A DNA stretch of 46,663 nucleotides from Anaerolineales bacterium (GTDB lineage Bacteria > Chloroflexota > Anaerolineae > Anaerolineales > UBA4823), in contig JANXBJ010000007.1 of the NCBI GenBank assembly GCA_025057645.1, positions 1 through 46,663 on the forward strand, in the 5' to 3' direction. The position numbers and the translations under genes are program-made. Within the stretch, counting starts at the first letter, position 1; the number at the start of each line of letters is the position of its first letter. The notes under the pieces were generated by a model. It had not been told where the DNA came from and searched no databases. It saw only the letters and a list, made by a program, of their open reading frames with translations. This document shows, one piece after another, positions 17,501 through 23,633 of the stretch.

Positions 17501-19112
17501 GGTGAACGTGCCCGAAGTAGTTGAATATGCCAAGAGCCTGCCCGCTGTGGTCTATGCCGAGCGTAACCTCTATACCTGTTCTCAAGATACCCAGCAGAAG
17601 ATCGTTGCCAAAATTCAAGAACACAATCTCAACCGCGTCGTGGTTGCCAGTTGTACTCCACGCACGCACGAACCGCTCTTCCAAGACACCATCCGCCAAG
17701 CAGGCTTGAACCCGTATTTGTTCGAGCTGGCTAACATCCGCGAACAGGACGCCTGGGTGCATCGAGCAACGCCGCAAGTCGCCACCGAGAAGGCAAAGGA
17801 ACTGGTGGCAATGGCCGTTGCCAAAGCGCGCCGGTTGCGCCCTATCCAGCGCGGCAGCTTTGACGTGGCTCACCAAGCCTTGGTCATTGGCGGCGGATTG
17901 GCCGGTATGACCGCTGCGCTCTCGATCGCCCGTCAAGGCTTCCCCGTCTATCTGGTCGAGCGCCAAGCCGAATTGGGCGGTAACCTACGCCACATTACCG
18001 TAGGCTTGGATGGCACCGACCCACAACAGTTGCTCCGAGACCTGATCGCCGCAATCCGCGATGAGCCGCGGATCACCGTCTTGACCGAGTGCGAGGTCGT
18101 GGAAACGCGCGGCTATGTCGGGCAATATACTTCGGTAGTCCGCCATGCGAATGGTTCTTGTGAAGAGTTGACCCACGGCGCCATCGTGGTCGCCACCGGC
18201 GGACGAGAGATTCCGACGCGCCTCTATGGTTATGGTGAAACCGCTGGCGTTATAACCCAGCGCGAACTCGAAAGCTGGCTAAAGGAGCACGATGAGGCTC
18301 CCGAATCGGTGGTTATGATCCAATGTGTCGATTCGCGCGATGACGATCATCCTTATTGCTCGCGTATCTGCTGTACGCAAGCGATCAAAAACGCCCTTGA
18401 GATCAAACGACGCAACCCGCATAGCCGCATTTATATCCTCTACCGTGATCTGCGTAGCTATGGCTTCCGCGAAGGCTACTACACCGAAGCGCGTCGTCAA
18501 GGGGTGGTCTTCCTGCAATACGCCGCTGAACAGCCGCCGCGAGTTGAACAAACCCCTGATAGAAGGCTATGGGTGCATGTCCTCTCCCAGCCCGAGGGGG
18601 AAGAAGTCCATTTATGTGTTGCGCAGGTGGTCTTGAGCGTGGGCATTGAGGCAGAGCCGGGCAATGAAGCCTTGAGCCGCTTGTTGAAGCTACCACTCAC
18701 GGCAGAAGGGTTCTTCCTTGAAGCACATGTCAAACTTCGCCCGGTGGATTTTGCCGCCGATGGCATTTACCTTGCTGGCCTAGCCCACTCGCCGCGCTCG
18801 ATCGATGAAACCATCGCCCAAGCGCAGGCGGCGGCAGTGCGGGCGGTCTCTCTGCTGGCGAAGAAACAGCTCACTGCCACGCCGATCATCGCTTCGGTCA
18901 ACCCGCGCTTGTGTTCGGCTTGCGGTTTGTGTGTCGAAGTCTGTCCGTATAGCGCCCGCCGTTTGCAGCCCGGCGCAGCCTATGCCGAAGTGGTTGCCGT
19001 GTTATGCCAAGGCTGCGGCGCCTGCGTGGCAGCTTGCCCTAACAAAGCCAGTCAACAGTTGGGCTTTGAGTTCCTACAAATCAGCGAGATGATCGATACG
19101 GCTCTAGCGTGA
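14589..19112 (+). CDS. hdrA: Giant HdrA'::GltD-HdrA'' fusion flavoprotein
   Basis: This is a single 1507-residue reading frame, far above the usual 340-670 for HdrA. Domains in order: HdrA FAD lobe (GAGIGG at 30-35, DCAMC at 73-77), ferredoxin motif 126-137, then an inserted GltD-like unit at about 174-582 with its own Fe-S cysteines (176-227), FAD motif GAGPAG 280-285, NAD(P) motif GGGNVAID 413-420 and GGGDVVTGTSF 553-563. An Ala/Lys-rich linker follows at about 583-630, a Cys-rich segment 652-668, the rest of HdrA' (748-931), the HdrA N-domain with CHC at 962-964, a second HdrA FAD lobe (GGGLAG 1101-1106), and two ferredoxin motifs at 1442-1453 and 1473-1484. It could thus bind three flavins and accept electrons from NAD(P)H. 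It is coupled to hdrB2 by an ATGA overlap. Confidence 0.93.
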   Translation: MNNWEAGMSAARFLTPQPLGQPTGAVMVVGAGIGGIQASLDLAEAGFKVYLVEKSPAIGGIMAQLDKTFPTNDCAMCIMSPKLVEVGRHLNIEILTTSEIEGIEGEAGHFRVKVRRHPRYVKLDACTGCGDCATVCPVTRPDEFNSGLSQRKAIYKPYPQAIPNAYAIEKAGMAPCRDACPINQRAQGYIALIKEGRFLDAYRTIKEDNPFPSVCGRVCNHRCEEACSRNQSDQPVNIMALKRFVTDWVWSKIEGGELDIEQLCQRSKVEPKGKRVAIVGAGPAGLTAALDLVRMGYSVTVFEALPVAGGMMRVGVPEYRLPYELVQREIDQILAEGIELRLNTRVENVPALLHQGYDAVFVAIGAHCGVKLPIPGADLPQVTVATEFLRRVSLGEKSKVAEDIKGKRVLVLGGGNVAIDVAMSAVRLGASWVGMACLESRETMPAHDWEVRDAEEEGIAIYPSRTFKEITQEEGRVTGVRCVQVNFRGFIDGRPDFDEIPNTEEVIPADVVIFAIGQRPELECLNGEVETVRGRLLKVDEQTLATNVPGIFGGGDVVTGTSFIVNAIAAGHRAAQSIDRYLRGEPLAAPKARPPKVELSQAEVAARLLESAAARKARVETKARPAAERKLDFSEVYAGLTEEEARAEAARCLSCGICSECLQCVYACRAKAIDHNQVETIEEIEVGAVLLAPGVQPLSDQIRPEYGYRRYPNVLTSIEFERMLSASGPFAGVIQRPSDGRHPEKIAWIQCVGSRDNACGQGYCSSVCCMYATKEAVIAREHDSHIQPTIFYMDIRAFGKGFDAYIARAEQEQGVRYVRSMVSSVREVPGSRNLRVSYVTFTAEGKPVPHEEEFDLVVLSVGLKPTPEAVETARRLGIDLNPFGFAESPHYLPTQTNREGIFVAGAFGEPKDIPETVIEASCAAAQASALLAEGRGTLTRQAVYPPERDISGEEPRVGVFVCHCGINIGGVVNVPEVVEYAKSLPAVVYAERNLYTCSQDTQQKIVAKIQEHNLNRVVVASCTPRTHEPLFQDTIRQAGLNPYLFELANIREQDAWVHRATPQVATEKAKELVAMAVAKARRLRPIQRGSFDVAHQALVIGGGLAGMTAALSIARQGFPVYLVERQAELGGNLRHITVGLDGTDPQQLLRDLIAAIRDEPRITVLTECEVVETRGYVGQYTSVVRHANGSCEELTHGAIVVATGGREIPTRLYGYGETAGVITQRELESWLKEHDEAPESVVMIQCVDSRDDDHPYCSRICCTQAIKNALEIKRRNPHSRIYILYRDLRSYGFREGYYTEARRQGVVFLQYAAEQPPRVEQTPDRRLWVHVLSQPEGEEVHLCVAQVVLSVGIEAEPGNEALSRLLKLPLTAEGFFLEAHVKLRPVDFAADGIYLAGLAHSPRSIDETIAQAQAAAVRAVSLLAKKQLTATPIIASVNPRLCSACGLCVEVCPYSARRLQPGAAYAEVVAVLCQGCGACVAACPNKASQQLGFEFLQISEMIDTALA

Positions 19113-19152
19113 ACCCGGGTCTCTCGAGGAAACAAAGCCAAGGAGCAAACCA

Positions 19153-19599
19153 ATGGCAGAAACCACGAAAGCAGAAACAACCCAATTTGAACCCAAGATC
19201 ATCGCCTTTCTGTGCAATTGGTGTACCTACACCGGCGCCGACTTAGCCGGCACCAGCCGCTTACAGTACCCCCCTAACATACGCATCATCCGCTTGATGT
19301 GCAGCGGCGCAGTCGACCCGATGTACGTCCTCAGAGCGACCCTAGGCGGGGCCGATGGCGTCTTGATCGGCGGTTGCCACCCCGGTGACTGTCACTATCA
19401 AGAAGGGAACTACAAGGCCCGACGGCGAGTGATCGCTCTCAAGGAAATCCTGAAGAGCGCCGGCTTTGACGAAGAGCGCATCTGGTTGCGCTGGATCAGC
19501 GCCAGCGAAGGGGCACGCTTTGCCGAGACGGTGCGCGAGATGACCGAGGCAATGCGCGCCAAAGGCCCGAACCCGATGAAACAAGCGTGGGCGGTATAG
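19153..19599 (+). CDS. mvhD: MvhD/FrhD-like [2Fe-2S] electron-transfer subunit
   Basis: The protein has 148 residues with the five conserved cysteines of MvhD: C21 and C24 (CNWC), C50 (MCSG), C75 and C80 (GGCHPGDC). In methanogens MvhD bridges the [NiFe] hydrogenase or formate dehydrogenase to HdrA via a [2Fe-2S] cluster. No hydrogenase large or small subunit is encoded in this window, so here it probably connects HdrA to the FrhB-like or other partner. AAGGAG lies upstream of the ATG. The 40-bp gap to hdrA is the longest inside this part of the operon, but no terminator is seen there. Confidence 0.92.
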   Translation: MAETTKAETTQFEPKIIAFLCNWCTYTGADLAGTSRLQYPPNIRIIRLMCSGAVDPMYVLRATLGGADGVLIGGCHPGDCHYQEGNYKARRRVIALKEILKSAGFDEERIWLRWISASEGARFAETVREMTEAMRAKGPNPMKQAWAV

Positions 19600-19652
19600 C
19601 ACTGCAGCCGGTCTAACGAACTGACGTAATGAACGGAGATGGAAAAGACGCT

Positions 19653-20759
19653 ATGAAGATTTCTTTGTCGGTTGAGAACAGAAATCCGCTAGCTACGTTA
19701 CAGAATTTCTTGAAAAGCTTTCTGGAAAGGCAAATCGTTGACGTGCTGCTCACCCCTATGCGCACTCCAAGCAATTCGGTAACCCCAGCTCTGGTCAGCG
19801 ATCCTGCGCTGCTCAACCGGGCTGATCCCCTGGCGCCCGTCTTGCCGGTCAATGCTGCCACCTGGGCAGGCAAGATCAGCTTGCGCCAACCGCGGCCGAA
19901 AGCTGCGGCTGTGTTACGCCCTTGTGAGGCTCGCGCTCTGGTCGAGCTGACCAAAATGGCACAAGCCAGCTTAGATGATCTGCTGGTCATCGCCCTTGAT
20001 TGTGCCGGCACCTATACTCCGGCCACCTTTCTGCACAAGCAGATGCAAAACGATCATCCGTTGTGGGTGGATCTATATGCAGCCGTCTGCCAGAAGCCTG
20101 AGTCACCCAACCTGGAACTGCGCCCTGCTTGCCAAATCTGCGAGCAACCAGTCTTTGAGAGTGCGCCGATCCGCCTATGTCTGTTTGAAAGCGATTTGGA
20201 GCGCACCCTGATCGTTGAAGTACGGGACGAAATTGCCCAAAAACTTAACCTGACGGGCGAAGCCACGAACGGACGCTCTCCAGAAATAGAGGCATTCATC
20301 GCTGCCCGGACTCAGGCGCGCGATCGAGCCTTTGCCGAAATCCGGGCACGCTTGGAAGGCGAAGAGGGAATTGCGGGTGTATTTGCCGCCTGTATTCGCT
20401 GCCACAACTGCATGACTGTCTGTCCGATCTGTTATTGCAAGACCTGCGTGTTCAGGAGTCATGTTTTTGACCACGATCCGATGAAATATGTGCAATGGGC
20501 TCGCCAAAAAGGTGCCCAACGGATGCCGCCGGACACAATGCTCTTTCATCTCACCCGCCAGAACCACATGGCTCTCTCTTGTGTCGGTTGCGGCATGTGC
20601 ACCGATGCATGTCCTTCCGAGCTGCCGGTCGGTTTAGTTTTCCGAGCTGTAGCACAGCGCTTACAGCACACTTTCGACTATCTGCCCGGGCGCAAAGTCG
20701 AAGAACCCTTGCCCTTGATCACGTTCAGGGCTGATGAATGGACTGAAGTTGGAGAGTGA
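19653..20759 (+). CDS. FrhB/FdhB-like iron-sulfur oxidoreductase subunit
   Basis: The protein has 368 residues. The N-terminal part resembles the FrhB/FdhB fold, with the conserved RPCEARALVEL segment at about 89-99. Two CX2CX2CX3CP ferredoxin motifs lie at C247/250/253/257 and C310/313/316/320, and extra cysteines follow the first (PICYCKTC). Family members bind flavin and exchange electrons with F420, ferredoxin or formate dehydrogenase, so here it may be the docking site for an external low-potential donor or acceptor. The start is uncertain: ATG 19653 follows GGAAAAG, whereas the in-frame ATG 19629 has no ribosome site. Confidence 0.82.
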   Translation: MKISLSVENRNPLATLQNFLKSFLERQIVDVLLTPMRTPSNSVTPALVSDPALLNRADPLAPVLPVNAATWAGKISLRQPRPKAAAVLRPCEARALVELTKMAQASLDDLLVIALDCAGTYTPATFLHKQMQNDHPLWVDLYAAVCQKPESPNLELRPACQICEQPVFESAPIRLCLFESDLERTLIVEVRDEIAQKLNLTGEATNGRSPEIEAFIAARTQARDRAFAEIRARLEGEEGIAGVFAACIRCHNCMTVCPICYCKTCVFRSHVFDHDPMKYVQWARQKGAQRMPPDTMLFHLTRQNHMALSCVGCGMCTDACPSELPVGLVFRAVAQRLQHTFDYLPGRKVEEPLPLITFRADEWTEVGE

Positions 20760-20777
20760 CTTCTCACAGGAGGGCAT

Positions 20778-21461
20778 ATGGCTGAACGAAACGACCTGGT
20801 CCCGATATATATCATGGGCAAACGTTACGATGTGCCTTCGAGCTTGACCATTATGAAAGCCATGGAATACGCCGGATATACGCTGATCCGAGGCGTAGGC
20901 TGCCGCAGTGGCTTCTGCGGCGCCTGTTCGACCGTGTATCGCATTAAGGACGATCCCAAACTTTACTTCGGGTTAGCCTGCCAGACGGTTGTCAAGCCAC
21001 ATATGTACTTGGGTCAGATTCCTTTCTTCCCGGCGAAACGCGCCACCTATGACATCGCTCAACTTCAGGCGCAAGCTTCAACGCTCTTCCAACTCTATCC
21101 GGAAATCTTGCGCTGTTTGGGATGTGGCACCTGTACTAAAGCCTGTCCTCAGCAACTGAATGTCAAGGGCTATATGGCAGCAGCCATGCGCGGCGATATT
21201 GCTGCGGTGGCCAACCTCTCCTTTGATTGCATCATGTGTGGTCTTTGCGCTGCACGCTGTCCGGCCGAAGAACCTCAATATAACATTGCCATCCTGGCCC
21301 GACGCCTATATGGACGCTATCTTTCCCCTCGCTCGGATCACCTTCACAAGCGCGTTGAGGAGATCCAACAGGGCGTCTTCGACCAGAGCATCGCCGAGCT
21401 AAAAGCAATGGATGTGAACGAATTGAAAGAACGCTACAAGGCTCGGCAAATCGAAGCCTAG
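20778..21461 (+). CDS. Fumarate reductase/succinate dehydrogenase-type Fe-S subunit (soluble)
   Basis: The protein has 227 residues. An N-terminal plant-type [2Fe-2S] domain has C42, C47, C50 and C68 (GCRSGFCGAC, then LACQT). A C-terminal dicluster domain has C113/116/119/123 and C151/154/157/161. Classical SdhB has [2Fe-2S], [4Fe-4S] and [3Fe-4S] sites; here both C-terminal motifs look like [4Fe-4S] sets, as in HdrC or thiol:fumarate reductase subunits. It should pass electrons to or from the flavoprotein encoded next. AGGAGGG precedes the ATG. No membrane anchor subunit gene is present. Confidence 0.87.
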   Translation: MAERNDLVPIYIMGKRYDVPSSLTIMKAMEYAGYTLIRGVGCRSGFCGACSTVYRIKDDPKLYFGLACQTVVKPHMYLGQIPFFPAKRATYDIAQLQAQASTLFQLYPEILRCLGCGTCTKACPQQLNVKGYMAAAMRGDIAAVANLSFDCIMCGLCAARCPAEEPQYNIAILARRLYGRYLSPRSDHLHKRVEEIQQGVFDQSIAELKAMDVNELKERYKARQIEA

Positions 21462-21470
21462 GAGGCCGAC

Positions 21471-23072
21471 ATGACCTACACACCCGAACTGCTCGAGCTG
21501 ATCAAAGTGGTCGAAGCCACCCGCCCACAGCGTTTGGGGCAAACGTTCCCTCCGATGCCTTTGGAAGAACGTCAAGAGCTGCTCCAGAAGTTTCACCCAG
21601 ATTACATCGAGTCGGGGATGCGGGAGATCCGCATCGGGAGTTACAAAGGGAAGCGCATGCCCAAGGAATTAGCCGATGTGGTCGAAGGACGGCCACACGT
21701 CGATCCCAATTTCGACCTGAGCAACCCGGAGTTCGAAACCGATGTCCTGGTTATCGGAGGAGGCGGTGCCGGAGCGAGTGCTGCCCTCTTAGCCCAAGAG
21801 CATGGGGCAAAGGTCACGCTGGTCACAAAGCTGCGCTTTGGGGATGCCAACACCATGATGGCCCAGGGCGGCATTCAGGCTGCCGACCGTCCCGAAGACT
21901 CGCCGGCGCTTCACTATCTGGACGTCATCGGCGGTGGACACTTCACCAACTTCCCCGACCTGGTGGAAGCCTTGGTCAAAGACGCGCCGATTGTCATCGC
22001 TTGGCTAGAAAGTTTGGGTGTCATGTTCGACAAAACCCCCGATGGGGTGATGATGGAAGAACACGGCGGCGGCACAAGCATTAAGCGCATGCACTCAGCG
22101 CGCGATTACACCGGCGCCGAGATTATGCGTGTCTTACGTGATGAAGTGCGCAACCGCCCGAATATCGATGTGATTGAGTTTTGTCCTGCGGTTGAGTTGG
22201 TTCTAGATGATAAAGGGGCAGTTTGCGGGGCGATTCTAATGAATTTTGAGACCGAACGCTATTTCTACGCCAAAGCAAAAGTGGTGGTCTTGGCAACCGG
22301 TGGCAGCGGACGCTTGCACTATCAAGGCTTCCCGACAACGAACCACTATGGTGCCACCGGCGATGGCATTGTCCTAGCGTATCGCGCCGGAGCTGAACTC
22401 GTCTTCCTGGACACAATGCAATATCATCCTACCGGTGCAGCCTATCCGGAACAAATTTTAGGACAGTTAGTTACCGAAAAAGTGCGCGGTTTGGGCGCGC
22501 AACCGGTGAATGTCAAGGGTGAGCAATTTGTCTATCCCCTGGAACCGCGCGATGTCGAGTCCGCAGCCTTCATTAGGGAGTGTAAGGAGCGCAACCTAGG
22601 TGTGATCACGCCCAGCGGGCAGCCAGCGGTTTGGCTGGATACACCGATGATCGACCTGATCCACGGCCCAGGCACGATCGAAAAAGCCCTGCCGGCCATG
22701 GTGCGGCAGTTTAGGCGCTTCAACATCGACATGGTGCGCCAACCAATCTTGGTCTACCCCACCTTGCACTATCAAAACGGCGGCGTGAAGATCGATGCCG
22801 ATTGTCGCACTACTGTACCAGGCTTATTGGTCGCCGGTGAGACCAGCGGTGGCGTGCATGGGCGTAACCGCCTGATGGGCAACAGTCTGTTAGATGTATG
22901 CGTCTTCGGCCGGCGGGCAGGCATCACCGCCGCAGCGCTGGCAAAAGAGCGTCAACCGGGCAAGCCCACTCTTGCTCACCTCGAAAGTTGGAACCGAGCG
23001 CTGGACGAGATCGGCCTCAACGGCGCAGTTCGTTCCCCGATCCTAATCCCCAACTATGCTCGCAAGGGCTAA
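21471..23072 (+). CDS. Fumarate reductase/succinate dehydrogenase-type flavoprotein (soluble)
   Basis: The protein has 533 residues. The FAD motif GGGGAG lies at 96-101 after an unusual 90-residue N-terminal extension. Residues equivalent to the E. coli SdhA dicarboxylate site are all present: H319 (QYHPTG), R339 (VTEKVRG), H433 (LHYQNGG) and R467 (GRNRLMGNSLL). The position of the covalent-flavin histidine is N127 (ANTMMAQGGI), so FAD is predicted to be non-covalent, as in soluble fumarate reductases and L-aspartate oxidase. L-aspartate oxidase and APS reductase are alternatives, but the Fe-S partner and Hdr context favour fumarate/succinate, as in methanogen thiol:fumarate reductase. TAGGAGG precedes the ATG. 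It is the last gene of the operon. Confidence 0.87.
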   Translation: MTYTPELLELIKVVEATRPQRLGQTFPPMPLEERQELLQKFHPDYIESGMREIRIGSYKGKRMPKELADVVEGRPHVDPNFDLSNPEFETDVLVIGGGGAGASAALLAQEHGAKVTLVTKLRFGDANTMMAQGGIQAADRPEDSPALHYLDVIGGGHFTNFPDLVEALVKDAPIVIAWLESLGVMFDKTPDGVMMEEHGGGTSIKRMHSARDYTGAEIMRVLRDEVRNRPNIDVIEFCPAVELVLDDKGAVCGAILMNFETERYFYAKAKVVVLATGGSGRLHYQGFPTTNHYGATGDGIVLAYRAGAELVFLDTMQYHPTGAAYPEQILGQLVTEKVRGLGAQPVNVKGEQFVYPLEPRDVESAAFIRECKERNLGVITPSGQPAVWLDTPMIDLIHGPGTIEKALPAMVRQFRRFNIDMVRQPILVYPTLHYQNGGVKIDADCRTTVPGLLVAGETSGGVHGRNRLMGNSLLDVCVFGRRAGITAAALAKERQPGKPTLAHLESWNRALDEIGLNGAVRSPILIPNYARKG

Positions 23073-23143
23073 GCCTTTTTCGACCACGGGGAACGTAGTG
23101 CAGCTCGGTCCCCAATTACTCCTCTGGAAACGCTGCCTTTGCC

Positions 23144-23191
23144 TAACCAAAAAGCAGGCCGTTCAGAGAGCAACGGCCTGCTTTTTGGTTA
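23144..23191. terminator. Strong bidirectional intrinsic terminator ending the Hdr/Frd operon
   Basis: TAACCAAAAAGCAGGCCGTT at 23144-23163 is perfectly complementary to 23172-23191, with an 8-nt loop. The GC core AGCAGGCCGTT is followed on the plus strand by TTTTT, a textbook Rho-independent terminator; the minus strand gives the same. It lies 72 bases after the flavoprotein stop. Confidence 0.93.
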
Positions 23192-23224
23192 CGCCAAGCG
23201 AAAACCTCGACCCGATTAAACTCA

Positions 23225-23263
23225 GCCTCCGCCGGGGCGGTGAGGAGGAGACCCGGCGGAGGC
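23225..23263 (+). other. GC-rich perfect hairpin upstream of a small ORF
   Basis: GCCTCCGCCGGG at 23225-23236 pairs perfectly with CCCGGCGGAGGC at 23252-23263 around a 15-nt purine-rich loop that contains GAGGAGGAG. It is not followed by a T-run. Its loop resembles a ribosome site and it lies just before AAAGGAGG at 23271-23278, so it may control translation or be a remnant of a leader. Confidence 0.5.
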
Positions 23264-23286
23264 GTTCGCCAAAGGAGGAAACAGCG

Positions 23287-23406
23287 ATGAGCGTCAGGAG
23301 AGCTTCCCGCGTCCAATATCCTGCTTCAAGGGTACAACACTTTATGAATTCTGAGGACGGCTTTCTGTCATCAATATCATGTGATTTTAGTCACAAAGGT
23401 AATTAA
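23287..23406 (+). CDS. Small ORF of 39 codons with a strong ribosome site; function unknown
   Basis: An ATG at 23287 is preceded at eight bases by AAAGGAGG (23271-23278), one of the best Shine-Dalgarno matches in the window, and the frame runs 39 codons to TAA at 23406. The peptide (MSVRRASRVQYPAS at the start) has no motif or membrane segment that I recognise. It follows the operon terminator and a GC-rich hairpin, and no gene follows on the same strand for 1.9 kb. It may be a leader peptide, a small protein or the head of a lost gene. About 230 bases of featureless sequence follow before the next gene. Confidence 0.35.
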   Translation: MSVRRASRVQYPASRVQHFMNSEDGFLSSISCDFSHKGN

Positions 23407-23633
23407 TGATCGTAAATAAATTCACAAATAGACAGACGCTTCTAAATCGACCATTCTGAGACAGACGCAGAGTTGCAGTTGCTCACCTGAACTCGCCGTA
23501 AGCAGGACAAAGGATCTGCGCCCACGGCATACATCTCATAAGGCTTCCTTAAACGGTGTGGGAGTACTTGAGACCCTTTACCCTGATCAAGAAAGCTAAC
23601 GGTGAAGGCTCAACCAAGGCTAAAAGGTCAGCG

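Noticed and set aside
16848-17966. Long antisense frame (372 codons) opposite the giant hdrA
   Set aside because: It lies wholly within a strongly conserved coding sequence on the other strand, shows no recognisable domain and has no ribosome site. It is a shadow frame.
19153-21461. Hydrogenase operon
   Set aside because: MvhD- and FrhB-like genes are present, but no [NiFe] large subunit CxxC motifs or maturation genes are found in the window.
23056-23406. 116-codon frame running across the operon terminator
   Set aside because: It starts inside the FrdA-like gene and passes through the terminator and hairpin. Only the last 39 codons have their own ribosome site and are listed separately.
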